The position numbers and the translations under genes were made by a program. A stretch of 64,000 nucleotides of DNA from Stakelama flava (GTDB lineage: Bacteria > Pseudomonadota > Alphaproteobacteria > Sphingomonadales > Sphingomonadaceae): contig NZ_JAHWZX010000002.1 of the NCBI RefSeq assembly GCF_019351405.1, positions 62,001 through 126,000 on the forward strand, in the 5' to 3' direction. Within the stretch, counting starts at the first letter, position 1; every line of letters begins with the position of its first letter. Below the pieces are notes generated by a model. The model did not search any database, was not told where the DNA came from, and saw nothing but the letters and a program-made list of their open reading frames with translations. Below, one piece after another: positions 42,982 to 52,440 of this stretch.

Positions 42982-45033
42982 TCATTCCCCGGCGCGCACG
43001 CTGTCGGGAAGCGCCGCCAGCAGCGACGGCGTCAGCACCTGCGGCAGCACGCGCGGCTCCCCGGCACCGGCAGCATACCATAAATATAGCGGAACGCCCG
43101 CACGATGATGCGCTTCGAGGAAGCGGCCCAGTTCGGGATCGCCGTCGGTCCAGTCGCCGACCAGCACGGCGACATTGTTCTTCGCAAAGGAATCCGCGAC
43201 CGCATTTGTTTCGATCGCCGCCTTTTCGTTCACCTTGCAGGTAAGGCACCAATCGGCGGTGAAATAGGCAAAGACCGGACGCCCGTCGCTCCTCAGCGCC
43301 GCTAGCCGCGCCTCGCTGAACGGCTGCGCGCCCAGCCGCGTTTGCCCCGATGCGGCAGTGGCGGGCGCGCGGGTAATGGCGAAAAGCGCGGCTACCGCTC
43401 CCATCCCCAGCATCAGCGTGGGCACGAATGCGCGCACCTTGCCGCGCCGCTGGCGCCAACCGGTCCACCACAGGCCCAGCGCGAAGAACAGCGCCGCCCC
43501 CAGACCCAGCGCCATGCCGTCTGCCCCCGCCAGCCTACCCAATATCCATGCCAGCGCGAGCGCGGTCGCGAACATCGGCACCGAAAGTATGTGGCGAAGC
43601 GTCTCCATCCACGCGCCGGGCCTTGGCAGCCGCCGACGGATCGCGGGCACGAACCCGATGGCGAGGAACGGCAGCGCAAGGCCGATGCCCAGCCCGGCGA
43701 AAATAGCGAGCGCCGCATACCATGGCAGCACCAGCGCCGCGCCCAGCGCCGCACCCATGAACGGGCCGGTGCACGGCGTCGCCACAAACGCCGCAAGCGC
43801 CCCGGTGGCGAACGCGCCGCCTTTTCCGCCGCCGGGCGTTGCCGACGCGAAACGTCCGGCCAGCGCGGGCATTGAAAATTCGTACAATCCGGCAAGGTTC
43901 AATGCGATTGCGGTGACGAGCAACAGCAGAAACGCAATGACCTGCGGGTTTTGCAGCTGGAAGGCCCAGCCCGCCGCCAGCCCGCCCGCCCGAAGACCCA
44001 GCAACAGGCCGCCGAGCGCGAGACAGGTGAGCACTACCCCGCCGGCATAGGCCAGCGCTTCGCCGCGCGCCTTCGTTTCGCTCTCCCCTGCGCGCGCCAG
44101 ACCAAGCGCCTTCAGACTAAGGATCGGAAACACGCAAGGCATGATGTTGAGGATCAGCCCACCCAGCACCGCGCCGCCCAGCGCAGCGAACAGCGTCGCC
44201 CAGTCGAATCCCGCCGGTTCATCTGACGAAATCGCCGCAACCGCGCCGGCGCGCGCTTCCAGCGTGAAACCGCTCCCCGCTCCGGTTTTCAGCACGCCGC
44301 GAAGCAGTTCGCCCGCCGCGCCCCCCGCCCTGGTCGCGATGATCAGGCGGTCGCCCTTGCGCATCAGTCTTTGCGGTGCAGAATAATCGATCACGCCATC
44401 GGTGAGCGGGAAGAAATAGGCGTCTTTGGCAAGCGTCGCTTCGGCCGGGAACGGCACAGAGAGGCGTAGCCCGTCGGCATCGGTGGCGAAGGTTGCTTCG
44501 GCCCCCAGCGGACGCGGCAGCGCACGGCGCCAGCGATCGAACCGTGCGCGACGACCGGGCGGAACGCTGCCATCGCCGATGGTAAGCCGGGTGCTCAGCG
44601 TCGCGCTTTCGGGCACGCAGATTTCGTGCGTGCACACCAGATAATCGAGCTTTACCGAAACCGGTAGTGCGCTGCCCGGCGACAATCCGTCCGGTATGTG
44701 CAAGGTGGTGAGCAGCGCAAACGGCCCTTCATAAACATAGTTCATGATGCCGGAGATCATCAGCCGCTGGGGCACCGGATATTCCAGCGGCGCGGCGCTC
44801 ACCCCGTCGGGCAGCGTCCAGTCAGCGCGCGGCGGCACCCCCGCATCGCCGGGATTTTTCCAATAGCCGTGCCAGCCGGGCTGAGGCCGCGCGGCAAATG
44901 CGATCGTCACGTCGCCGCCCGGCGCAGGTCGATCGGTTTCGGCGATCAACCGCATCGCGATATGCCGTTCGCTTCCGCCGATCTGCGCCCTGGCAACCCC
45001 CGGTAGGAGCGCGAAAAGCGCCAGCATTGTCAT
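42982..45033 (-). CDS. DsbD-like thiol:disulfide interchange protein
   Basis: A 683-residue transmembrane electron carrier. A signal peptide (MTMLALFALLPGVARA) precedes an N-terminal periplasmic DsbD-type domain with the cysteine pair VCTHEICVP. About eight membrane helices follow, with the CcdA-type cysteines in IMPCVFPILSLKA and ATPCTGPFMGAA. A C-terminal thioredoxin domain has DWCLTCKVNE. All three redox-active cysteine pairs are present, so it should move reducing power from cytoplasmic thioredoxin to the periplasm. The likely receiver is the redoxin encoded next. An upstream GTG at 45057 is a weaker start. Confidence 0.9.
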   Translation of the reverse strand: MTMLALFALLPGVARAQIGGSERHIAMRLIAETDRPAPGGDVTIAFAARPQPGWHGYWKNPGDAGVPPRADWTLPDGVSAAPLEYPVPQRLMISGIMNYVYEGPFALLTTLHIPDGLSPGSALPVSVKLDYLVCTHEICVPESATLSTRLTIGDGSVPPGRRARFDRWRRALPRPLGAEATFATDADGLRLSVPFPAEATLAKDAYFFPLTDGVIDYSAPQRLMRKGDRLIIATRAGGAAGELLRGVLKTGAGSGFTLEARAGAVAAISSDEPAGFDWATLFAALGGAVLGGLILNIMPCVFPILSLKALGLARAGESETKARGEALAYAGGVVLTCLALGGLLLGLRAGGLAAGWAFQLQNPQVIAFLLLLVTAIALNLAGLYEFSMPALAGRFASATPGGGKGGAFATGALAAFVATPCTGPFMGAALGAALVLPWYAALAIFAGLGIGLALPFLAIGFVPAIRRRLPRPGAWMETLRHILSVPMFATALALAWILGRLAGADGMALGLGAALFFALGLWWTGWRQRRGKVRAFVPTLMLGMGAVAALFAITRAPATAASGQTRLGAQPFSEARLAALRSDGRPVFAYFTADWCLTCKVNEKAAIETNAVADSFAKNNVAVLVGDWTDGDPELGRFLEAHHRAGVPLYLWYAAGAGEPRVLPQVLTPSLLAALPDSVRAGE

Positions 45034-45266
45034 GATTACGAACCGCAAGCCGCACACACCCCGCTTGTTCCGCCGCCATCCATCGCGGATCGCGGCACCG
45101 GCCCCGCACTCTAGCCTCCCTTGGAGGTGCCCGCCATGCGTTTCGCCGACCTCGCCCGCCTGAATTTATACGTGCGAAGTCGATAGCCGCGGCACCGATC
45201 TAATCGACGGCGCAGCGAGCGCCTGCCCGGAGGTTGGCGGTTACCTCAACCACCCGGGTGCAAGGA

Positions 45267-46142
45267 TCACTCCGCCTCGCCGCGGTCGGTTTCCTGCACC
45301 AGCCGCAACGGCTCCTTGAAGGTATTGGTGACATAGGGGAAGGGAATCTCGATCCCCGCGGCGTTCAGTTCGCGGTTGATGCTGCGAACCACCGTGTCAC
45401 GCGTCTGATGCATGTCGAGCGGCTTCGATCCCGCCCACCAGCGCACGGTGAAATCGATCGAACTGGAATTGAATTCGCGCGCGAACACGTCGATCCGTTT
45501 GTCGGTATCGACGCCTTCCGCCTTTTCGACCGCCATGCGTATCACCTTCTGCGCCTCATCCAGATCGGTATCGTACGACACGCCGCACACAATCTCGTGC
45601 CGCCGCTGATCGCCATCGGTCAGAATCTGCACCGGGTTCTTGAACAGCACCGAATTGGGCACGACCGTCAGTTCGTTGGACAGTTTGCGGACATGGGTTT
45701 CACGCAGCATGATGTGTTCGACCTTGCCCGCGATGCCTTCGCATTCGATCATGTCGCCGATGCGCATTTTCTTGCGCACCATGATCAGCACGCCGGCAAG
45801 GAAATTTTCAAATATATCCTGAAAGGCAAAGCCGATCGCCACCGTGCCGATTCCCAGCCCGGCGAGCAGGCTGGCGGGCGTCAGTCCGGGCAACAGGATC
45901 GTGACCGCGGTGAGCACGCCTACCACCCAGATCGCAATCCCCACCAGCGTCTCGACAAGCGATTGCAGGCTGGGCCGCATATGCGTCTTACCGGTCAGCC
46001 GGTCGGAAATCTTCTTGGCGAACCTGGCAATGATCCATGTGATCAGCAGCACGACGACGGCGATGGCGATGCTGGGCAGCAACGCGACGGCGGCCACCCA
46101 CATCGAATTGAGCTGCCTGATCAGGATATTTACGGTTTCCAT
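45267..46142 (-). CDS. MscS-family mechanosensitive channel
   Basis: A 291-residue small-conductance mechanosensitive channel. Three membrane helices are visible, the third being the Gly/Ala-rich pore helix LLAGLGIGTVAIGFAFQDIFENF. The cytoplasmic beta domain follows with VRKKMRIGDMIECEG, ETHVRKLSNELTVVPNSVLF and the lower portal region. It opens under membrane tension to release solutes. It stands alone in this stretch; the 233 bases after the DsbD-like gene hold no recognisable gene. Confidence 0.92.
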   Translation of the reverse strand: METVNILIRQLNSMWVAAVALLPSIAIAVVVLLITWIIARFAKKISDRLTGKTHMRPSLQSLVETLVGIAIWVVGVLTAVTILLPGLTPASLLAGLGIGTVAIGFAFQDIFENFLAGVLIMVRKKMRIGDMIECEGIAGKVEHIMLRETHVRKLSNELTVVPNSVLFKNPVQILTDGDQRRHEIVCGVSYDTDLDEAQKVIRMAVEKAEGVDTDKRIDVFAREFNSSSIDFTVRWWAGSKPLDMHQTRDTVVRSINRELNAAGIEIPFPYVTNTFKEPLRLVQETDRGEAE

Positions 46143-46220
46143 CGTTCGTCCGTTCGTTAAGGGCGCGTAGCGACTTCAACCGGGCGAAACGATGTCCGGT
46201 TCCCTCAGGCCTTAAACGGC

Positions 46221-47174
46221 CTAACGCTGTTCGAACCGGCGGATGCCCTGCCCCAAGTCGTTATCGGCCACGTCGATCCGCTGGCGGCTGGTCGTTGCGA
46301 CAAAGGCGGGGCTGTGCGTCTGACCCGGCGCCAGCGCGGCGCGATTGTTAACGACGCGCAACCCGGCGGAGGAATAGGTCTGCGCTTCGGCCGCGACCAC
46401 GATCATCCCGGTCCAGTTTTCCTTGTCCGGCCCCTGAACGAAGATGTTGCGCGCGATGGTGCCGCTTGCCCCTTCGGACAGGTCGATCATGTAATTGGTC
46501 TTGTGGCCCCGGCTGTCGTCAAAGCTGTTGTCGGTAATGGTTACTTCGGGCACGCGCAGCTTCACATAATGGCCGCCCGTTCCGCGTTCGAAGCGCGAAT
46601 TGGTGATGGTCACGCTGCCTTGATTGGCGAGGTAGATCGAATGGCTGCAATCGGTCGTTTCGTCGCATTGCCCAAGCCCGGAAAAGGTCGAGTGGTCGAT
46701 GCTGATCCGCTGATCGGTCGGCTGACCGCCCAATATCCCCTCCTGACTGTCGAGGAACATCGCGTTGGATACGGCAAGATCGCCCATCTCGGTACGAATC
46801 CCGGCCCCGTTGCCGTCGGCGACGCGAATATGGCGGAACACCAGCCCGTCCACCCGCGAGCCGCGCCCGCGAAGCACCAGTACCGCCTTCCCTTCGCAGG
46901 CGGTGCCGTCAAAGATCGCAGTGCCTGCCTGACGTGCGCGGAAGGTGATCCGCCCGCCCTGCTGAACCGCGCAGTCATGATAGGTTCCCGGCGCGATCAG
47001 GATCGTCGCATCCCCGTCGCGGATCGAAGTCACCGCCTCTTGCAGCCGCCAAAAGCCCTTCCCGCTGCTTTCGATCACAAAGGGCGCCTGCTCGCTGGAC
47101 CGGGCATTCGGAATGGCCGCCGACACAATCCCGGCGGCAAGCGATATAATGGCGATGGCGATCGTTCGGCGCAT
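46221..47174 (-). CDS. Secreted right-handed parallel beta-helix protein
   Basis: A 317-residue exported protein with a signal peptide (MRRTIAIAIISLAAGIVSA) and repeated short beta strands typical of a right-handed beta-helix, as in NosD/pectate-lyase-like folds. Examples are GLVFRHIRVADGNGAGIR, AVSNAMFLDSQEGILGG, SIYLANQGSVTITNSRFERG and VTITDNSFDD. No catalytic lyase motif is clear, so it may bind or cut a polysaccharide or be structural. It lies 66 bases downstream of the hydroxy-acid oxidase on the same strand. Confidence 0.8.
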   Translation of the reverse strand: MRRTIAIAIISLAAGIVSAAIPNARSSEQAPFVIESSGKGFWRLQEAVTSIRDGDATILIAPGTYHDCAVQQGGRITFRARQAGTAIFDGTACEGKAVLVLRGRGSRVDGLVFRHIRVADGNGAGIRTEMGDLAVSNAMFLDSQEGILGGQPTDQRISIDHSTFSGLGQCDETTDCSHSIYLANQGSVTITNSRFERGTGGHYVKLRVPEVTITDNSFDDSRGHKTNYMIDLSEGASGTIARNIFVQGPDKENWTGMIVVAAEAQTYSSAGLRVVNNRAALAPGQTHSPAFVATTSRQRIDVADNDLGQGIRRFEQR

Positions 47175-47240
47175 GCGGGCATCACTCCTTCATCTCGCCA
47201 CATGCAGGCAACGAGCCGGATCGGGAAGGCGAATAGAGGG

Positions 47241-48503
47241 TTAACCCTGCCCGCCGACCGCGCTCTTGGGCAGTTGGAGCGGCAGATCGCGGGCGCGAAC
47301 CAGAATATCGGGATTGAGCGAATCCATCGACTTCGCTCCCATCTGACCAAGTTCGTTCATCATTTCGGCGCGGAGCAGGTCAAGCGCCTTGGCCACACCA
47401 TCCGCCCCCGCGGCGCAAAGCCCGTAAAGCGGCGCGCGCCCGGCGAGCACGGCATCCGCGCCCAGTGCAACCGCCTTCAGAATATCGGTCCCCCGACGGA
47501 TTCCGCCCGACATATACAGCGCCATGGAGTCGCCGACGATTTCGCGCGCCGTTGGCAGCATGTCGAGCGCGGACACCGTCCAGTCACCCTGCCGCCCACC
47601 ATGACTGCCGAGGATCACCCCATCGACGCCGCTTTCCATCGCGCGGCGGATATCGTGCGGATGCAATAGCCCTTTCAGGAAAAAAGGGCGTTTCCACCGA
47701 TCGCGGATGCGCGCGACATGATCCCAAGACAGTGTTTTGGGCATTTGCGAGCGTATCCAGAACGCGCTCTGGAAAAAACCGCGCTTGTCCTTTGGGATAT
47801 AGTCGATGACGTTGGCGAAGTCGGGCATGCCGCGATTCAGCGTCGTGGCGATCCAGCGTGGATGGGCCGCGGCGTTCAGGACGGTCGGCACCGATGGCAT
47901 CGTCTGGTTCATCCGCGTGCGCGCATACCATTCGCGTTGTCCGAAAATCTGCGAATTGGTGGTCAGCACCAGCGCCTCGCACCCCGCATCATGCGCACGA
48001 TCGACAAGCGATTGCCAGATTTCGTTGCCGCCAAAGACATAAAGCTGCCACCAGTGGCGAAGTCCCTTTACCTTGGCGACATCCTCCATCCGTTCGTTCG
48101 ACATCGTGCTCTGGACGAAGGGAACGCCGGCGCTTGCCGCACCCTGTGCCAGCGCGATGTCTGCGTGGCGGCGCATGATGCCGTTAAGCCCGGTCGGCGC
48201 GATGAGCAGCGGCATTGCCGCCTCACGCCCCAATATGTCGCGCGCTACCGATCGATCATGTTCGTCGACCAGCGTATGCGGAACGAAGCGCCAGTCGGCG
48301 AATGCGGCACGTTCGCGCGCAAGCGTCGCCTCTTCGCCAGACCCGCCTTCCAGATATTCAAGGACCAGCCGCGGCATCAATCGATGCGTTCGCGCGCGCA
48401 GATCTTCGATCGACTGGACGCGATCCAGATTGCCGCCCGAATAATAACGCCGCCGCGGATGATCGTCCAACTGGGCGGTGGAATGGTGCTGCGTAAAGGT
48501 CAT
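47241..48503 (-). CDS. FMN-dependent alpha-hydroxy-acid oxidase/dehydrogenase
   Basis: A 420-residue flavin enzyme of the lactate dehydrogenase / glycolate oxidase family. Catalytic features are the FMN-contact Lys in FFLKGLLHP, and His and Arg in ILGSHGGRQGDW. The usual catalytic-site Asp found in TTD or VDT segments is Asn in LVLTTNSQIFGQREW. Active-site Tyr in WWQLYVFGG is kept. It probably oxidises a 2-hydroxy acid, perhaps slowly because of the Asp-to-Asn change. ATG 48503 is chosen; a longer frame to 48584 has no family sequence. It diverges from the glycosyltransferase gene. Confidence 0.88.
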   Translation of the reverse strand: MTFTQHHSTAQLDDHPRRRYYSGGNLDRVQSIEDLRARTHRLMPRLVLEYLEGGSGEEATLARERAAFADWRFVPHTLVDEHDRSVARDILGREAAMPLLIAPTGLNGIMRRHADIALAQGAASAGVPFVQSTMSNERMEDVAKVKGLRHWWQLYVFGGNEIWQSLVDRAHDAGCEALVLTTNSQIFGQREWYARTRMNQTMPSVPTVLNAAAHPRWIATTLNRGMPDFANVIDYIPKDKRGFFQSAFWIRSQMPKTLSWDHVARIRDRWKRPFFLKGLLHPHDIRRAMESGVDGVILGSHGGRQGDWTVSALDMLPTAREIVGDSMALYMSGGIRRGTDILKAVALGADAVLAGRAPLYGLCAAGADGVAKALDLLRAEMMNELGQMGAKSMDSLNPDILVRARDLPLQLPKSAVGGQG

Positions 48504-48634
48504 GACGCGCCAACGCACGAAGAAGCGCGATGGACTCGCGAAAGCCGCAGGGCATTTGCAAAAGGAACTTTTGCGGTGCAACATCGTTAATGGTCATCGG
48601 GTTTTGCCGACCCTTCACTAAGGAATTTCAAGGC

Positions 48635-50911
48635 GTGCCGAACGACGTCGTTCCCACCATGCCGGGGAGCATGCCCGGCATCGATCATATCGCCATGATC
48701 GGTAACGCCTTGCCCCGCCGCTGTGGCCTCGCCACCTATACTTCGCATGTCGTGACCGCGCTAAACGCGCGCTTCCCCGATCTCACCGTCGACCATTACG
48801 CGATGGATGACGGCAGCGGCGTGGAATATCCTTCGAGCATTCATACGATCCCGGCGCGCGACCCGATGGCCTATCGCGAGGCTGCGGGCCTGATCGAAGC
48901 GAGCGGCGCGCAGGCGATATGGGTGCAGCATGAATTCGGCATTTTCGGCGGTGATGCCGGGGCGCATCTGATGCTGTTGCTCGAACGATCCACCCTGCCG
49001 GTGGTGGCGACTTTGCACACCGTGCTCGAATCCCCGTCGCCCGCTGAACGAACCGTTTTCGAACGGCTGTTGCAGCGTGCGGGTCACCTGATCGTGATGG
49101 CGCAGCGCGGCCGGGACATGCTTTGCGATCTGTACGATGTCGCGCCCGAACGGATATCGGTAATCGAACATGGCGTTCCCGATCGGCCCTATGTCGATCC
49201 CGACAAAGTGAAAGCGCGCTATGACCTGTCCGGGCGTCCGATCATTATGACGTTTGGCCTGCTCGCCCCCGACAAGGGCATCGATTACATGATCGAGGCG
49301 ATGCCCGCGATTGTCGCCGAACAGCCCAACGCCTGTTATGTCGTCATCGGCGCGACCCACCCCAATCTGGTGCGCGAACAGGGCGAAGCCTATCGCGAAT
49401 CGCTGGTCCGGCGCGTGCAGGCGCTGGGGATCGAACGCAATGTCCGCTTTATCGATTCCTTTCTGGAAGAGGATTCACTGCTCGACTGGCTGGAGGCGTG
49501 CGATGTGTACGTCACCCCCTATCTCAATCTGGCGCAGGTAACGTCGGGCACCCTGTCCTATGCGGTTGCGCTGGGAAAGCCGGTGGTTTCCACGCCATAC
49601 ATCCATGCGCGCGAAATTCTGGCCGACGATCATGGCGTCATCGTTTCCCGACGCGATTCCGCAGCGCTTGCCAAGGCGGTCGAACAGCTGCTTGGCGATG
49701 CCTCCCAGCGCGGCGCGATGGCGGCACGCGCCTATGCGCGCGGTCGCGAAATGATCTGGCCCAAATCGGCAGAGCGCGGCATCGCGGCGATCGCGAAGGC
49801 GCGGCGGGCGCGGGTTCGCTCGCTTGGCACGACAAGCAAGCCCGGCACCCCGCTAACGCCAAATCTGGAGGCGGTCGAGCGGATGACCGACGGTACGGGA
49901 ATCCTTCAACATGGCATCTTTTCGATTCCCGATCGCAACCACGGTTATTGCGTCGACGATAATGCCCGCGCGCTCATCCTGACGAGCGTCATAGGAAGTG
50001 AAGAGAACAAGCGCGCTGCGCGTTTGTCGGCGGTCTATGCCGCCTTTCTGCAACATGCATGGAACCCCGATCTTCGCCGCTTCCGCAATTTCATGCGCTA
50101 CGACCGCAGCTGGTGCGAGGATCAGGGGTCGCAGGACAGCAACGGGCGGGCGCTGTGGGCACTGGGCCATGTCGCGGCAAAGGCGAACGATCAGGCGCTT
50201 CGCGATTGGGCGATCCATCTGTTCGATCAGGCCGCGCCGCTGGTTCAGGGGCTGGAATCGCCACGCGCGATCGCCTTTGCAGCGCTTGGCGCGGCACAGA
50301 TACTCACCCCCTTCCCCGCCCATGGCGAAGCGCGCGCCATATTGGAACGCGCCGGCGACTTGCTCGACCGCCTGCTCGCCGCCACGCGAAGGCCTGACTG
50401 GAGCTGGTTCGAAGCGGTGCTTGCCTATGACAATGCCCGGCTTTGCGAAGCGCTTATCCGCGCGGGAAGCGTCCTCAACCGCGACGACTTCGTCGCGACC
50501 GGCATCGAAACGCTCGACTGGATCCTCGATATTCAGACCAACGCGCACGGGCTGTTCCGGCCAGTCGGCACCGACAGTTTCAACCGCCCCTATTCACCGC
50601 CGCTTCCCTTCGATCAACAGCCGCTGGAAGCGCAGGCGACGATCGAGGCATGTCTCGCAGCGAGCGACGCGACCGGCGATTCCCGCTGGGCGAATGCCGC
50701 CCATACCGCCTATCGCTGGTATCTGGGGCATAACGACCTTGCCCAACCATTGGCATCGCGCGGCGATGGCGGCTGTTTCGACGGGCTGATGCCGCACGGC
50801 GTGAACCGCAATCAGGGCGCGGAATCGATCCTTGCCCTGCAGCTCGCCAATGTCGCGATCGCATCGTTGTCCGACCGGTCGGACAGTGAGGGCAATCGCA
50901 ATGCCGCTTGA
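48635..50911 (+). CDS. GT4-type glycosyltransferase fused to a large C-terminal domain
   Basis: A protein of about 758 residues. The N-terminal half (to about 390) is a GT-B glycosyltransferase of the GT4 type, with NALPRRCGLATYTSHV, HEFGIFGGDAG, a nucleotide-sugar region IIMTFGLLAPDKGIDYMIEA and YLNLAQVTSGTLSYAVALGKP. The C-terminal half (about 420-740) is an all-helical domain with DRNHGYCVDDNARALIL, SWFEAVLAYDNARLCEALI and CFDGLMPHG, looking like an alpha/alpha-barrel of the glycosidase-related type. The fused protein probably builds or trims one glycan together with the GH130 protein downstream. GTG 48635 follows AAGGA; ATG 48660 and a longer frame are alternatives. Confidence 0.82.
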   Translation: MPNDVVPTMPGSMPGIDHIAMIGNALPRRCGLATYTSHVVTALNARFPDLTVDHYAMDDGSGVEYPSSIHTIPARDPMAYREAAGLIEASGAQAIWVQHEFGIFGGDAGAHLMLLLERSTLPVVATLHTVLESPSPAERTVFERLLQRAGHLIVMAQRGRDMLCDLYDVAPERISVIEHGVPDRPYVDPDKVKARYDLSGRPIIMTFGLLAPDKGIDYMIEAMPAIVAEQPNACYVVIGATHPNLVREQGEAYRESLVRRVQALGIERNVRFIDSFLEEDSLLDWLEACDVYVTPYLNLAQVTSGTLSYAVALGKPVVSTPYIHAREILADDHGVIVSRRDSAALAKAVEQLLGDASQRGAMAARAYARGREMIWPKSAERGIAAIAKARRARVRSLGTTSKPGTPLTPNLEAVERMTDGTGILQHGIFSIPDRNHGYCVDDNARALILTSVIGSEENKRAARLSAVYAAFLQHAWNPDLRRFRNFMRYDRSWCEDQGSQDSNGRALWALGHVAAKANDQALRDWAIHLFDQAAPLVQGLESPRAIAFAALGAAQILTPFPAHGEARAILERAGDLLDRLLAATRRPDWSWFEAVLAYDNARLCEALIRAGSVLNRDDFVATGIETLDWILDIQTNAHGLFRPVGTDSFNRPYSPPLPFDQQPLEAQATIEACLAASDATGDSRWANAAHTAYRWYLGHNDLAQPLASRGDGGCFDGLMPHGVNRNQGAESILALQLANVAIASLSDRSDSEGNRNAA

Positions 50912-50983
50912 CGGCGCTGCGCATATCGGCTGCTTCTAACGACACGCTGTTTCCAAGGGCTTTCGGGGGAAAACCGGCAAATC

Positions 50984-52270
50984 ATGCTCAACGCCTATGT
51001 CTATCCGCTGCGACTGACCGCCGATGCTTCGCGCGTCGTCGTGCGGCCGTTCAATCTTGCCTGGCAGGCGAGCGGAACCGAACCGGGGCGCGCGCAACGC
51101 CTGGTGCAGGCTGTGCTCGATATGGACATGGCGGAAACCCGGTCGCAGCTCGCTTCGGTGCTTGCCGATTTCGAGGCGCGCCACTGGCAGACGCGGCGCG
51201 TCTTCATGAGCCGCTATGAAGAGATCGTCGGACTGCTCGGCCTCGACCTGCCGGATATCGGCGATGAAAAGCGACAGTTGATCGGTGCCTATTTCTGTCA
51301 CGAATACAGCTATGCCGCCGCCGCGCTGATGAACCCCAGCGTGGTGCCGCATCCCGACCAGAGCGGGCTGGACGGAAGCGCGCTACGCATCCTGATGTCG
51401 GTACGCGCGGTGGGCGAAGGCCATATCAGTTCGGTCGTGTTTCGCGAAGGGTTGATCACCGACCGCAACGAATTGCTGCTGGCGGCCGAACCGCCCTTCG
51501 CCACCGCCGCCTATCTGCCCGATTCGAACGGGTTGAAAGCGCAAAGCGGACCGGTCACCATCTATCGCCATACCGACAGCACGATTTCGGGTACGGTCAT
51601 CTTCCCCATCACCGAAGCACAGCATAACGGGCTGGAGGATGTCCGCCTGACGCTGTTCACGCATGACGATGGCACCAAGGAATATCTGGGGACGTACACG
51701 GCATATTCCGGCAGGGAAATTCAGTCGGAATTGCTGCGTACGCAGGATTTCCGCAAGATGGACCTGGTGCCGATGCGCGGCGCGGCGGCGCGCAACAAGG
51801 GCATGGCGTTGTTTCCGCGAAAGATCGGCGGAAAATACATGATGATAGGTCGGCAGGACGGCCAGAACCTGTTCCTGCTCACCTCTGACGAGATCGATCA
51901 CTGGGAAGATGGCGAGTTGCTACTCGAACCGGTCTATCCCTGGGAGTTCGTACAAATCGGCAATTGCGGCCCGCCGATCGAACTGGACGAGGGATGGCTG
52001 CTGCTGACGCATGGCGTGGGCGCGATGCGCAAATATGCCATCGGCGCGGTTTTGCTCGACAAGGACGACCCTTCAAAGGTGCTGGCGCGGGCAAAACATC
52101 CGATCCTGTCGGCGCGTGACGAGGATCGCGAAGGCTATGTCCCCAATGTCGTCTATACCTGCGGGGCGCTGCGCCATGGCGACAGCCTGTTCTTGCCCTA
52201 TGGCGTTGCCGACAGTTCGGTAGCATTCGCCTTTGTAAAGATCGGCGAAATGCTGGCGCAAATGGAATAG
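50984..52270 (+). CDS. Glycoside hydrolase family 130-like protein
   Basis: A 428-residue protein. The GH130 signature GLEDVRL is at about 216-222, where the Asp (D219) is the catalytic acid in known mannoside phosphorylases. Also visible are NKGMALFPRKIGGKYMMIGRQD and VQIGNCGPPIELDEGWLLL. GH130 enzymes act on beta-mannosides, often as phosphorylases. An N-terminal helical region of about 130 residues precedes the propeller. It lies 73 bases after the glycosyltransferase gene, which implies a shared operon and substrate. Confidence 0.82.
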   Translation: MLNAYVYPLRLTADASRVVVRPFNLAWQASGTEPGRAQRLVQAVLDMDMAETRSQLASVLADFEARHWQTRRVFMSRYEEIVGLLGLDLPDIGDEKRQLIGAYFCHEYSYAAAALMNPSVVPHPDQSGLDGSALRILMSVRAVGEGHISSVVFREGLITDRNELLLAAEPPFATAAYLPDSNGLKAQSGPVTIYRHTDSTISGTVIFPITEAQHNGLEDVRLTLFTHDDGTKEYLGTYTAYSGREIQSELLRTQDFRKMDLVPMRGAAARNKGMALFPRKIGGKYMMIGRQDGQNLFLLTSDEIDHWEDGELLLEPVYPWEFVQIGNCGPPIELDEGWLLLTHGVGAMRKYAIGAVLLDKDDPSKVLARAKHPILSARDEDREGYVPNVVYTCGALRHGDSLFLPYGVADSSVAFAFVKIGEMLAQME

Positions 52271-52440
52271 CGCCGAGAGCGCTGGCATCCACCAGGCGCG
52301 GGAACATTATCACGTCTGCGGCGCTGTCGGTTCGAACAATCAGCGATTGCGACCAGTCCAGTTTGCCGGAACGGCACTCGCAAGGCGACCTGCCTTGCGT
52401 AAAGCTGCAACGTGGCCGCTCGCCAGGAGACAAGCGCCCC

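Noticed and set aside
46208..46223. AGGCC/GGCCT hairpin at the end of the beta-helix gene
   Set aside because: Only 5 bp, overlaps the stop codon, and is not followed by a T-run.
46314..47669. Plus-strand open frame of about 450 codons spanning the beta-helix gene and the oxidase end
   Set aside because: It crosses two well-supported leftward genes and has no domain or ribosome-binding site.
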